A DNA stretch of 64,000 nt from Paenibacillus sp. HW567 (GCF_000374185.1 NZ_KB910518.1:3171687-3235686), one strand, 5' to 3'. Counted from the stretch's first letter, positions 34,701 through 42,608 are shown. Notes: generated by a model from the letters alone, not told the origin. A program made the numbers and translations.

Positions 34701-35453
34701 ATAGACGCTGCTTGCCGTATCTGCAACACCGACATAGATCGTTTGAGTCGCATTGCCGGCAGTCCCGGTCTTTTTATCAAAAGTAATCCAGGATAATCCA
34801 ACCAGATCATTGCCATAATCAAGCGTCGGGTTCTGAATATAGGTGCCCACATTCGGGAAGGAGCTTACCTTCGACCAGGTCACTCCAGAGTCTGTGCTCT
34901 TCCACAAGCCATTGCCGCTGCGCGCTCCGAAGAATAGGATGCTATTCTTGTTCGGATCAATAACGAGGCGTTCACCCGCCGACCGGCCGGGCATGTTGCC
35001 CCCTACCTTGAACGGCAGCGCGGTGGATTGCCAGGTGTTCCCCCGGTCGTTCGAGCGCATGATCTGCCCGTTGCCATCCCAGCTATTGGTATAGGTTCCT
35101 GTAGCCATGTATACCTTGTCCGGGTTAACGGGATCGGTAGCCAGCGCATCGACACCGTTCTTGTTCCAGTCTACCCAACCTACCGCATCACTGATGGATA
35201 CCCAACTGCCTGTGGCCTGATTCCAGCGGTATGCGCCGCCGATGTCGGTCCGTGCATAGATGAGATTAGGTTCGGTCTGATTAAAAATAATCCCGGGCAC
35301 AAACCCTCCGCCCGCGCCGGTGACGACGCTTTTCCAGTTGTAGGCTTCGCTTGCGGCTGCGCGGGTTACCGCTGGAAAAGCGGTGAATAACGAGCTTGTC
35401 ATAGCGGCCAGCAGAACAGCTAGTCCCATTTTGCGGATACGTTTACGATTCAC
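31785..35453 (-). CDS. secreted GH74 xyloglucanase with three X2 modules and CBM3
   Basis: 1222 residues. Signal peptide 1-33 (basic start, hydrophobic core, AAA-type cleavage). The GH74 two-lobed beta-propeller domain spans about 37-775; Asp70 in TDIGGAYRW and Asp478 in ALGDVSGFRY correspond to the catalytic pair. Then three near-identical X2 Ig-like modules of about 96 residues (each starting ITPxTASFDKKTANQAD), then a CBM3 (from about 1080, VKVQMFNGN..SLVWGNEPS) for cellulose binding. Cuts xyloglucan backbone outside the cell. GTG start with AGGAGG eight bases before. Paenibacillus XEG74-type enzymes share this plan, usually with fewer X2 copies. Confidence 0.96.
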   Translation of the reverse strand: MNRKRIRKMGLAVLLAAMTSSLFTAFPAVTRAAASEAYNWKSVVTGAGGGFVPGIIFNQTEPNLIYARTDIGGAYRWNQATGSWVSISDAVGWVDWNKNGVDALATDPVNPDKVYMATGTYTNSWDGNGQIMRSNDRGNTWQSTALPFKVGGNMPGRSAGERLVIDPNKNSILFFGARSGNGLWKSTDSGVTWSKVSSFPNVGTYIQNPTLDYGNDLVGLSWITFDKKTGTAGNATQTIYVGVADTASSVYRSTDGGATWTAIPGQPTGYLPHHGELSSTGDLYITYSNGVGPYDGSKGEVWKLNTASGAWTNISPSTGTDNWYGFGGLALDAQHPNTLMVSSLNAWWPDEVIFRSTNGGATWSRIWDWNGYPERTYKFAMDITAAPWLNHGVTNSTSLDPSPKLGWMMGDLEIDPFNSNRMLYGTGATIYGSNNLTSWDTGGKVNISVMAKGVEETAVLGLISPPTGTAHLITALGDVSGFRYEDLTQAPVKFQTSPSWATTTGIDYAELSPSYVVRVGGADKEKTPSMKSIGISNDGGVNWYMPNGEPSNGSKTTAGQGQVAVSASGNSILWSTSDIGVYYSKTTGNSWTASTGVPAGAKIASDRVNANKFYAFYAGTFYVSVDGGATFNASAATGFPTNNVGGLQPNQAQISMKAVPGIEGDIWFAGGNTVENKYGLWHSTNSGASFTKLSNVEEADLIGYGMAAPGQTYMALYTVAKIDGVRGVFRSDDAGASWVRINDDAHQYAKINMAITGDPRVYGRVYLGTNGRGTLYADPVNTPVTGASITPTTASFDKKTANQADIAVTMTLNGNTLSSIKNGAATLTAGTDYTVSGTAVTIKKAYLAAQAVGTTALSFNFSAGAAKSLTVTVVDTTAAANSAITPVTASFDKKTANQADIPVTLTLNGNTLSSIKNGAATLTAGTDYTVSGTTVTLKKEYLAAQAVGTATLSFNFSAGAAASLTVTVVDTTAAANSAITPTTASFDKKTANQADIPVTLTLNGNTLSSIKNGTATLTAGTDYTVSGTTVTLKKEYLAAQAAGTTTLSFNFSAGAAASLAVAVVDTTAAPAGAVKVQMFNGNKTASVQSINPKFKLTNTGTSSISLSDVKIRYYYTIDGEQTQNFFCDWSQVGSANVTGTFVKMPAAKTGADYYVEIGFTSAAGSLAAGASVDIQMQAVKSNWTTYTQTDDYSFDSTDNSYADWSKAPAYISGSLVWGNEPS
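32235..33099 (-). repeat. three tandem ~287-bp X2-coding repeats
   Basis: Copies at about 32808-33099, 32524-32807 and 32235-32523 encode X2 modules differing at few positions, and the DNA itself is highly similar, suggesting recent duplication. Confidence 0.85.
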
Positions 35454-35477
35454 GTTGTACGCCTCCTATACTTGTAT

Positions 35478-35493
35478 TTGATAACGCTTACAT
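35478..35493. promoter_or_regulatory. CcpA cre site upstream of GH74
   Basis: ATGTAAGCGTTATCAA on the minus strand matches the cre consensus WTGNAANCGNWNNCAW at every position. It lies 25 bases before the start codon, so glucose repression of the xyloglucanase gene is likely. Confidence 0.75.
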
Positions 35494-35610
35494 TGTAATT
35501 GGAAAATATTATAATTTGTGAGGGAAAATAGTTGTTTTTTTGAGAAAACCGTCGTCTACTTCCGTACCATTTTCACACTATTTATGACATATTTAGTATA
35601 TTCACAACCC

Positions 35611-35648
35611 AAAAAAGACTCCTCTGAATGTCCTGTCAGAAGAGTCTA
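35611..35648 (-). terminator. terminator of the phosphatase gene
   Basis: AGACTCTTCTGA / TCAGAGGAGTCT stem with six T following on the minus strand. Confidence 0.85.
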
Positions 35649-35655
35649 GTCAGGG

Positions 35656-36906
35656 CTAATGACGGAGCACAAACTCATCCAGCTTACTGCCGTCTACAGC
35701 ATAGGCCTGATAGGTCAATGTACTGCCGCTCACCGTTATTCCGGCGAACATTTGCTTGTTGTTCTGGAAATGAACCTTATGGTAGAACTGATCCTCCTTC
35801 TTCTCGTTAAACTTTGCGCCGGAGGCGTTGGTGACTACATACACTGTACCTCTTCGGGCATCTATGGGATTCTTTCCCTGGGCAACGATTTTGCCGCCAT
35901 ACAGCGGATAGGATCTGGAGTATTCATGGTTATGCCCCTGCAGCACCAAATCCACCTGATATTTGTCAAAAATCTCTGTCCAATCCTCCACCTTCTTGTA
36001 GGTGTTGCCCCCATAGGCAGGACGGTGCATCGCTACGATTCTCCACTTCTTATCCGTGCCCGCAAGGTCCTTCTTCAGCCACTCGGCCTGCTGCTTCAGA
36101 TTGCTCTCTGTATTCAGCACCGTCACATGGACAGCACCATAGTCAAAAGAATACGAGGTTCCTGCTATGGAGCCTTTCGCCCCGTTGTCCGGCAGATTGA
36201 AATGCGAAATGAAGCTTGCCGCATCTCCATCCACCTCATCATGATTGCCCGTAACCGGCAGCAGCGGCACGCTTGTGATCCATCGCTGCGCATTTCCGAA
36301 GAACTGGTTCCAGCCCGCCGACTTCTCCGGCTCCTCCGTAAGGTCCCCATTATGCACGATAAACTGCGCAGCCGGGAAGGTCTGGAATGCCTTATCCAGC
36401 GTCTTGCCCCACAGCTTGAAGTCGGCTGACGTAACTCCCTGCGAATCGGTGACGTTAATAAAGGTCACGTTCCCGCCCCCCTCCTCCGCCGTTCTGAACT
36501 CCGCAGCAGCACTCCATCCCCCTTCCGCTCCGCTGCCCACTCTGTATCCGTACAGGGTTCCCGGCTCAAGCCCGGCAACCTCCGCCTTATGTACGCCTCT
36601 TGAGCCGGCATCCGTCCGGATGACCTTATTTACAGCCTCGGCCTTTAGCGGAGTTCCTCCTGTAAAAGCTGCTGCCCCGCCCTTTACAACCTCAAGCCAT
36701 CCGGCAGCGCCGGGATCTGCGGTAAACCAGGTGAAGGCTCGGCTCGTTCCGGTGTCTCCTTTGAACGTGGTCACTAAATCGTATGGCTTGTCCGAAGAAG
36801 CCGTGACTTCTGCCCGTTCCGGTTTGAGCCAATCCACGCCCAGTGCCAGCACAATAAGTACGATAACTATAATTCCTATGATAAAGAGGATCTTCAAATC
36901 CTTCAT
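35656..36906 (-). CDS. membrane-anchored purple-acid-phosphatase-like metallophosphoesterase
   Basis: 416 residues. One N-terminal membrane helix (ILFIIGIIVIVLIVLALGVD), a fibronectin-like PAP N-domain, and a calcineurin-type domain with NVTDSQG, VHNGDLTEEP, PVTGNHDEVDG, AMHRPAYGG and LQGHNHEYSRS. Metal ligands are mostly in place, though the first motif has Gln in the usual His region. Expected to hydrolyse phosphate esters or anhydrides outside the cell. ATG at 36906 has GGAAGGAG; the longer frame is unsupported. Divergent from the VTC-DUF4956-CotH operon across 236 bases, so possibly linked to it. Confidence 0.88.
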   Translation of the reverse strand: MKDLKILFIIGIIVIVLIVLALGVDWLKPERAEVTASSDKPYDLVTTFKGDTGTSRAFTWFTADPGAAGWLEVVKGGAAAFTGGTPLKAEAVNKVIRTDAGSRGVHKAEVAGLEPGTLYGYRVGSGAEGGWSAAAEFRTAEEGGGNVTFINVTDSQGVTSADFKLWGKTLDKAFQTFPAAQFIVHNGDLTEEPEKSAGWNQFFGNAQRWITSVPLLPVTGNHDEVDGDAASFISHFNLPDNGAKGSIAGTSYSFDYGAVHVTVLNTESNLKQQAEWLKKDLAGTDKKWRIVAMHRPAYGGNTYKKVEDWTEIFDKYQVDLVLQGHNHEYSRSYPLYGGKIVAQGKNPIDARRGTVYVVTNASGAKFNEKKEDQFYHKVHFQNNKQMFAGITVSGSTLTYQAYAVDGSKLDEFVLRH

Positions 36907-37142
36907 GCTGCTCCTTCCATAATCTGTTTTCGTTATAAGATACTCTTTTGCCGGGACAGAAGTCAAATCGGTTCCGCCAGATAGCTTACATATCGCGTCA
37001 TTTGTTAACGCAATGTAAAAACTTTCAGTTAACATTCAGGCCATTTTAAGAAAAGAATAAGGTACGTCCCTTAACATGGGAGCTGGCAAGTTACAGAGAT
37101 GGAGATTTAAACCAGAAATCAGAGAGAGAAATGAGGTGTGAG

Positions 37143-37856
37143 ATGAATAAGAAGCTGCAATTCCGCCATGAACTGAAATTTTTCATTAACTATCATCAAT
37201 ACCTGATCCTGCGCCAGCGGCTGAAAACATTGATTGATGCCGACCAGAACGCGGACGACAGCGGGGAATACCATATCCGCAGCCTGTATTTTGACGATAT
37301 CAACAATACGCCGCTGTCCGATAAGCTCGGCGGTCTGCGGGAGCGCGCCAAATACCGGATACGGATCTACAACGTCCAGGACAATGTGATTCATTTTGAG
37401 AAAAAAATTAAAATGGACGACTACATCGCCAAAATCAAAGAGCCGCTGACAAGAGAGATGTACGATGAGATTATGGCTGGCAATTACGAGGTACTGAAGG
37501 TTCCGTCCAGTCCGTTGTTCATGGAGCTATACGACCAGATGCGCCACAATCTGCTGCGCCCGAAGGTGATCGTCGATTATGTCCGCGAGCCCTATGTCTG
37601 CCATAACGGCAATGTGCGGATTACGTTTGACAAGGAGCTGCGCACGGGTCTGCATTCCACGGATATTTTCAGCAGGGAGCTGCAGCCGGTGCGTGCTCTG
37701 GATGAGAACTTTATTATCTTCGAGGTCAAATTCGACGAATACATACCGGAGTATATCAAGATTGCGCTTCAGCTTAATGGACTGAACAGACAGTCCGCTT
37801 CAAAATACGTGATTTGCCGGAAATTTCTAAAAACCAACACTTGGGAGGATTATTGA
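37143..37856 (+). CDS. VTC-domain protein (polyphosphate polymerase-like)
   Basis: 237 residues, a single triphosphate-tunnel fold. Charged tunnel residues are intact: FRHELKFFI (ExK), YHIRSLYFDD, KYRIRIYN (RxR), IHFEKKIK (ExK), VIVDYVREPY, FEVKFDEYIP and ASKYVICRKF. Eukaryotic VTC4 with this fold makes polyphosphate from ATP; bacterial single-domain members are unproven. Cytosolic, no membrane helix. GAGGTG precedes the ATG; the upstream in-frame ATG at 37131 is less likely. It ends one base before the DUF4956 gene. Confidence 0.9.
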   Translation: MNKKLQFRHELKFFINYHQYLILRQRLKTLIDADQNADDSGEYHIRSLYFDDINNTPLSDKLGGLRERAKYRIRIYNVQDNVIHFEKKIKMDDYIAKIKEPLTREMYDEIMAGNYEVLKVPSSPLFMELYDQMRHNLLRPKVIVDYVREPYVCHNGNVRITFDKELRTGLHSTDIFSRELQPVRALDENFIIFEVKFDEYIPEYIKIALQLNGLNRQSASKYVICRKFLKTNTWEDY

Positions 37857-37857
37857 A

Positions 37858-38634
37858 ATGAGTATTTTATCAACACTGGCGGCGGCGGGGACTACAGCGG
37901 CACAGACCACGGCAGCGGCGGGCAACACTACGGGCACACAGGCTAAGGACGCGACTACGAATACTTTTTCCGATATTATCAAAAATTCAGTGATCAACAA
38001 TTTCGTCTCCGACATCAGTATTTCCAAAATGCTGATCACGCTCGGGGTCGCTTTTCTAATCGGCTTCTTCATCTATCTGCTCTACAAACGGGTCTTCAGC
38101 GGCGTGCTCTATTCCAAAAGCTTCAATGTCTCGCTAATGGGCATGACCATGATTACCGCTACAGTCATTATCGCGATCAACTCCAACCTCGTCCTGTCGC
38201 TGGGGATGGTCGGCGCGCTCTCTATCGTCCGCTTCAGAACTCCGATCAAAGATCCCACCGATCTGATCTTCCTGTTCTGGGCTGCGGTTGCAGGCATTGT
38301 GACCGGTGCGGGCTTCTTCACGCTTGCGATCATCGGCTCCGTCATTATCGGGCTGATCCTGTTCCTGTTCATTAAAAATTCCTCTGTTGAAACGCCGTAC
38401 CTGCTGGTGATCAACTGTGAGGGCGATGACAGCGAACGTGCGGTGCACGGTCATCTGAACAAATCCGTCAAGCGCTACAATGTGAAGCAAAAAACTGTAA
38501 CCGCAGGCAACATCGAGCTTACGCTGGAGCTGCGTCTGAACGACAAGGAAGGCGGGTTTGTCAACACTGTATCCGATATTACCGGCGTGAAAAATGCCCT
38601 GCTGATCAGCTATAGCGGCGATTATGTATCATGA
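37858..38634 (+). CDS. DUF4956 membrane protein
   Basis: 258 residues. A low-complexity Ala/Thr start (STLAAAGTTAAQTTAAAGNT), about four membrane helices from residue 58 (ISKMLITLGVAFLIGFFIYL) with conserved LGMVGALSIVRFRTPIKDPTD between them, then a roughly 90-residue cytosolic alpha/beta domain. The family has no known function but recurs with VTC and CotH genes, so it could be a channel or anchor for the phosphate polymer or nucleotide. Stop overlaps the next start by four bases. Confidence 0.9.
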   Translation: MSILSTLAAAGTTAAQTTAAAGNTTGTQAKDATTNTFSDIIKNSVINNFVSDISISKMLITLGVAFLIGFFIYLLYKRVFSGVLYSKSFNVSLMGMTMITATVIIAINSNLVLSLGMVGALSIVRFRTPIKDPTDLIFLFWAAVAGIVTGAGFFTLAIIGSVIIGLILFLFIKNSSVETPYLLVINCEGDDSERAVHGHLNKSVKRYNVKQKTVTAGNIELTLELRLNDKEGGFVNTVSDITGVKNALLISYSGDYVS

Positions 38635-40304
38635 TGAAGGGCGGTGCCGGAATGAAAGCACGAGGTAACCGGGCCCTGCCGATGCTGATCTGCCTGCTGC
38701 TGATGATCGCTGCAGCCGGTTGCCAGAAAGCAAATACGTCTACCAGCAATAATAGTGCAGCTACGGATACCAAAAATACAGCGGTGTCAAGTGACGAGTT
38801 GAACCTGGATACGAAGGTTTTTCCGAAGGACAAGGTGGTGGATGTCAAAATCACCATTGACCCGGATGATTTCCAGGACATGCTGGACAATGCCAGCGCA
38901 GAGGAATACAAGATGGCCTCCGTGGAGTATAACGGCATCAAAATGGATAATGTGGCGGTGCGGACCAAAGGCAATTTAAGCCTGCGCAGTGTTGTACAGA
39001 TGAGCGATTCCGACCGCTACAGCTTCAAGATTTCTTTTGACGAGTATGTGAACCAGACTTTATTCGGCATCAGCAAAATCAATCTCAACAACAATTACAG
39101 CGACGCCTCGTATATGCGGGAGTTTCTGAGCTACGAGCTGGCAGAGAGCATGGGACTGCCCACGCCAAAATATTCCTTCGTCAACATCTACGTTAACGGT
39201 GAACTGAAGGGCTTCTATCTCGCGGTCGAGCAGATAGGCGATGCCTATCTGGAACGCCACTTTGGCAATTCCTATGGTGCGCTGTATAAAGGCGTAATGA
39301 CGGGCCAAGGCAGCGATTTGACCTGGCTTGGCGATGACGCTTCGCTCTATACCGGACTTGAGATGAAGTCGGAGAAATCAAACGATAATATTGTCCTCAA
39401 CATGCTGAACGAGCTGAACAACGGCACTGATTACGAGAAATACCTCAATGTCGATGAGGCTCTGGGCTATATCGCGCTGAATGCCGTAGCCGGCAATATG
39501 GACAGCTATCTCGGCAGCAACAAGCAGAATTATTATTTATATGAGGACGACGGGGTGTTCTCAATCCTGCCGTGGGATTATAATATGTCATTTGGCGGCT
39601 TGGGAAGCTCGGATGTGCTGATTGATGAGCCGACTCAGGGTGCGCTCGCCGAGCGGCCGCTGATCGCAAAGCTGCTGGCGAATGAGAAGTACAAAGCGAA
39701 ATATCATGAGATCATCCGCAAGATGCTGGACGGTTATCTGCAAACTGACACCTTCCAGGCCCGGATGGATCAGGTCGATACGATGATCTCCAGCTACGTG
39801 AAGGCCGATCCCTCCGCCTTCTACACGTTCGAGCAGTACAAGAGCGGGATTACGGCGGTGAAGACCTTCATGTCAACGATGGCGACGAATGTCTCCCAGC
39901 AGCTTGACGGCACCATCCCTTCCTCCGGCGACGGCTCGGGAAGCGGCGGCGGGATGGGCGGCGGCGGCGCGGCAGCGGGCGAGCAGACGCAAGGCGAGGC
40001 AGCGCAAAGCCAGGCGGCCGGCGGGCAGCAAGGCGGCGCGGCTCAAGGACAGGCGGCGGGCGGACCGCCCGCCGGAGAGCCAGGCGCCATGGGCGGACCG
40101 GCCATTCCCGAGGGCGGCAACGGCCCGGGCGGCGGGATGCAAGGCGGCTTTGGCGGTGGCGGTATGCCGGGCGGCGACTTCGGCGGTGCTGGCGGTGCGC
40201 AGCAGCAAGGCAGCGCCGCCGAAGCTATTGCTACTGGCGTAGCCGTTGTTGTCCTCCTGCTGGCTGCGATGTTTGTTAGCTTCTACAAGCGAAAACGGCT
40301 GTAA
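38631..40304 (+). CDS. CotH-kinase-family surface lipoprotein
   Basis: 557 residues (or 550 from ATG at 38652, which gives a cleaner signal). Lipoprotein signal with lipobox ...IAAAGC. The CotH domain spans about 70-410: VAVRTKGNLSLRS, KINLNNNYSDASYMREFLSY, GLPTPKYSFVNIYVNGELKG, AVAGNMDSYLGSNKQNYYLY, and VFSILPWDYNMSFGG with the kinase-like Asp. A Gly/Gln/Ala-rich linker of about 110 residues follows, then a C-terminal membrane helix and basic tail. CotH proteins phosphorylate spore-coat or secreted proteins. Translationally coupled to DUF4956. Two membrane attachments in one protein is odd. Confidence 0.92.
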   Translation: MMKGGAGMKARGNRALPMLICLLLMIAAAGCQKANTSTSNNSAATDTKNTAVSSDELNLDTKVFPKDKVVDVKITIDPDDFQDMLDNASAEEYKMASVEYNGIKMDNVAVRTKGNLSLRSVVQMSDSDRYSFKISFDEYVNQTLFGISKINLNNNYSDASYMREFLSYELAESMGLPTPKYSFVNIYVNGELKGFYLAVEQIGDAYLERHFGNSYGALYKGVMTGQGSDLTWLGDDASLYTGLEMKSEKSNDNIVLNMLNELNNGTDYEKYLNVDEALGYIALNAVAGNMDSYLGSNKQNYYLYEDDGVFSILPWDYNMSFGGLGSSDVLIDEPTQGALAERPLIAKLLANEKYKAKYHEIIRKMLDGYLQTDTFQARMDQVDTMISSYVKADPSAFYTFEQYKSGITAVKTFMSTMATNVSQQLDGTIPSSGDGSGSGGGMGGGGAAAGEQTQGEAAQSQAAGGQQGGAAQGQAAGGPPAGEPGAMGGPAIPEGGNGPGGGMQGGFGGGGMPGGDFGGAGGAQQQGSAAEAIATGVAVVVLLLAAMFVSFYKRKRL

Positions 40305-40314
40305 TCCGTTACGC

Positions 40315-40517
40315 TATATCAGTTGAACTAAAGAAAACATAAAAAGGGCCGAAGTGACAGAGGGGAAGTTTGGAACTGTAGGAGCGAACGCGCCCGCCGG
40401 AGAGCTTTCCGTAGGAAAGCTGGCCGCATGATCAGGCTATGATTGAATTTCTACCGCGATCAGTGGTTTACATTAGGAAATTCAATCATAACAGCGGCCG
40501 GAAGTCCAAACATTCCC
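40315..40517 (+). repeat. structured dispersed element, full copy
   Basis: The first 72 bases (40315-40386) match 60697-60768 with few differences. The rest forms nested stems: an outer GGGGAAGTTTGGA (40362) with TCCAAACATTCCC (to 40517), GGCCGC 40422-40427 with GCGGCC 40494-40499, AGCTTTCC-GTA-GGAAAGCT at 40403-40421, and a 13-bp stem 40439-40451 with 40477-40489. It reads like a MITE or a structured RNA. It lies directly downstream of the CotH gene in the same orientation. Confidence 0.6.
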
Positions 40518-40750
40518 GCAGTTACGATCAGCTAGGGCTGGCGCAGCAAAAAGGCATCCGGGTAGATTGCGCCCTAGCCTCCTCCCGTCAAGCCGATGAA
40601 TATCTAAGCAGTAACGGCCAGCGGCAGCCGTCTGCAGGAATCTACAGTGTTTCCCGGAATGAAAAGGGCGAGGCTGTTGTCTCCTTCAACCCGTCTCAGA
40701 TGGACAAAGACGCTTCCAAGAAAAACTCACCGGAGGACAAGCGGCTCTAG
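40439..40750 (+). pseudogene. small gene whose start is replaced by the repeat element
   Basis: 103-codon frame. Residues 1-26 are encoded by the repeat element, with the ATG inside its 13-bp stem. Residues from about 27 (SRSYDQLGLAQQKGIRVDCA, then SSRQADEYLSSNGQRQPS and AGIYSVSRNEKGEAVVSFNP) look like real, charged protein of unknown family. No ribosome site lies before the ATG. Most likely a small gene cut at its 5' end by the element, or a gene now using it as a start. Confidence 0.4.
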
Positions 40751-40789
40751 CAAATCATAAGACTCATCTCCTAATCGGAAAGCGGATGA

Positions 40790-41010
40790 GTCTGCCCGAT
40801 TGCAACGGACTGAGCCGCTCTTATTTCTACTGGAAGTCACTTTTCCACAGGTGAACGGACTTCAGCGCCTTTATGGGCGGACTTTCAACCCGAATATCCC
40901 TGTCGAAGGGGCAATAAGCGCTATACGGTCCGCTAGCTCGGCTAAATGTATCCCTTTCGGAAAATAAGAGCTTTACGGTCCGTATGGAACAGGAGAATGG
41001 ATACGACGAA
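40790..41010. repeat. four copies of a GGAC-type 22-base repeat in both orientations
   Basis: Units with pattern CGGACYG-N4-GCTCTTATT occur near 40807 and 40857 on plus and near 40915 and 40965 on minus, so pairs can form hairpins. The remainder of 40751-41128 holds no convincing gene. Confidence 0.5.
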
Positions 41011-41128
41011 TCCCTTTTTCCCCAAACTACAAAGGCTCCGTTCTAAGCCACAGATTTAGAACTCATGCTGTAATAGTTACCTTCTACAAATGCAACCACC
41101 TCCGGCACAGCAGCCTAAATGCAGTACT

Positions 41129-41165
41129 AATAGCCCCCGACGATCAGAACGTCCGGGGCTATTTT
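41129..41165. terminator. stem-loop before the nuclease-like gene
   Basis: AATAGCCCC / GGGGCTATTTT arms around a variable loop; a likely terminator for the minus-strand gene at 41205, with T run stronger on plus. Confidence 0.65.
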
Positions 41166-41204
41166 ATAGACTTGGCACGTATCTACGCAGTGTGGTACGG
41201 CGCA

Positions 41205-41771
41205 TTAAGCCTCCTCCAGCTCCAACGCCTCCTCTGCATTCAGAAGATTTATCAGCTCGACCAAATCCCCCGCCGAAGCTGCGGAGAAGCCGTGCTCTGT
41301 ATTGTTCTGCGTCAGCTCCTGAAGGACATCCTTAATCGCTATCAGCTTCACGCCCTCCGAACGGATGCAATCCAGCTCACGCGTATCCTTCACTTTGCCA
41401 TGCACGAACCAATATTGCCAATCTGCGCCGCCGGCCAGCGTGTCCCGCAATTTCTTCTTTTTATCCGAGGTGTATTTGATTTCGATCCAGGCCTTCACAC
41501 TGTCCTTGATGCTCTCAGTGTTTCTTACTTTAGCGCTGGTCTTCGACTTTGCTCCCAGCTTCTCCATCTGCGATTTCGTCAGCTTGCTGATATACGCCAC
41601 CGGCCGTACGCTGACCTGCACCTCGCAATGAATGTACTCCCAGCCCTCATCGCCATTGTTGCGGACGGCAAGAAAGTCAATTTCGTTCAGCTTCTCTCTA
41701 ATGCCCCGGATGGTAAAATACCCCTTCTTGTTCAGCCATTCTTCTACCAGAGTTTCCGCTTGAAGCGCCAT
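41205..41771 (-). CDS. PD-(D/E)XK-nuclease-like hypothetical protein
   Basis: 188 residues, soluble. N-terminal helix with WLNKKGYFTIRGIREKLNEIDFLAVRN and then YIHCEVQVSVRPVAY resembles the restriction-endonuclease core: Asp in EIDFLAV and Glu/Gln in CEVQV, with Gln in place of the usual Lys. A Lys-rich middle and an acidic C-terminal helix (LINLLNAEEALELEEA) follow. Could be a nuclease or an inactive relative. AGGAGGACG precedes the ATG. No partner methylase is adjacent. Confidence 0.6.
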   Translation of the reverse strand: MALQAETLVEEWLNKKGYFTIRGIREKLNEIDFLAVRNNGDEGWEYIHCEVQVSVRPVAYISKLTKSQMEKLGAKSKTSAKVRNTESIKDSVKAWIEIKYTSDKKKKLRDTLAGGADWQYWFVHGKVKDTRELDCIRSEGVKLIAIKDVLQELTQNNTEHGFSAASAGDLVELINLLNAEEALELEEA

Positions 41772-41896
41772 GATCTTCGTCCTCCTTATTGGCTTGTAAA
41801 AAGCATGTAAAATGCTTGTAAAAAGTGCTTAGCTTAATAGAGTTATATTCGCGGTTCTTTTACATAATCCTCCATAATTAACTCTTAAGCGCAAGA

Positions 41897-41936
41897 AAGG
41901 GTGTCCAATTGCCATAAATGGCTCCCGGAACACCCT
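41897..41936 (-). terminator. terminator after YcnI gene
   Basis: AGGGTGT / ACACCCT stem with a long loop, followed by TTTCTT on the minus strand. Confidence 0.6.
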
Positions 41937-41969
41937 CCTATACTGTGAACGATTCACCTTTTTCCCGTA

Positions 41970-42608
41970 TCAGGCATGCGGACTGCGGAACAAACCGGCA
42001 ATCGCCAGCAGCAGCGACAGGATGGATACTCCCAGCGCCACATAGACAGCCGCCGGGGTTGCAGGCTTCTCCTGCCCTTTATCTGTCTGACTCTCCCCCA
42101 TGTTCATCGAGCTATGATCCATCGCCATACCGGAATGGCTGTCCCCCCCAGCCGCCTGCACAATTTCCGTGATGGAATGCGGTGTTTCCGAGCCCTCTTC
42201 GCCGGACCATTCGACTACGCTGCCATCGGCATAATGCTGATAGGCGTTCCAGGCAAGCGCTCCGGCTGCATCCGGATTTTTGGCAGTGAAGTAGAAGCGC
42301 TGGAACTGCCCGGCCTGAATGCCCTTCCCGGTGGCGATCCAGCTTACTTTGTTGCCTTCTATGGTAACGTCCCAGCCTGGCGACGCCTCGTATTGCTTGA
42401 ACTCCGCGCCTTGCGGAATACGCAGGTCAACCTGTGTGGTGGCCGCATCCTTTTCCGAAGGGACCTTGAGTGTATAGGTCTCCCATGCACCGGTGGCCGA
42501 CTCAGCCGGACTGACCGTTACATGCGCGCTGGCCATAGTGGCGAGCACCAGCACAAGCGCTGCTGCAGGCGCAGCGAGTGTCAATAATTTGCGAAGCAGT
42601 TGATTCAT
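41970..42608 (-). CDS. YcnI-like copper-binding membrane protein (DUF1775)
   Basis: 212 residues. Signal peptide ending MASA, so mature protein begins HVTVSPAES; an N-terminal His with the following motif is the known copper site of YcnI. Also seen: YTLKVPSEKDAATTQVDL, WDVTIEGNKVSW, FYFTAKNPDAAGALAWNAYQ. A Met/His-rich linker (HSGMAMDHSSMNMG) and C-terminal helix anchor it. Copper or metal handling at the membrane surface. It lacks the usual YcnJ partner; it is 29 bases after a response-regulator gene and so is likely in that operon. Confidence 0.9.
   Translation of the reverse strand: MNQLLRKLLTLAAPAAALVLVLATMASAHVTVSPAESATGAWETYTLKVPSEKDAATTQVDLRIPQGAEFKQYEASPGWDVTIEGNKVSWIATGKGIQAGQFQRFYFTAKNPDAAGALAWNAYQHYADGSVVEWSGEEGSETPHSITEIVQAAGGDSHSGMAMDHSSMNMGESQTDKGQEKPATPAAVYVALGVSILSLLLAIAGLFRSPHA

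Noticed and set aside
35659..36922. Plus-strand frames of 225-256 codons in the phosphatase gene
   Set aside because: Antisense to a phosphatase with clear GNHD and GHNH motifs.
37005..37076. PhoP box cluster before the VTC operon
   Set aside because: Three TTAAC(A/G) hexamers are present but spaced 24 and 42 bases apart, not the tandem spacing of PhoP boxes.
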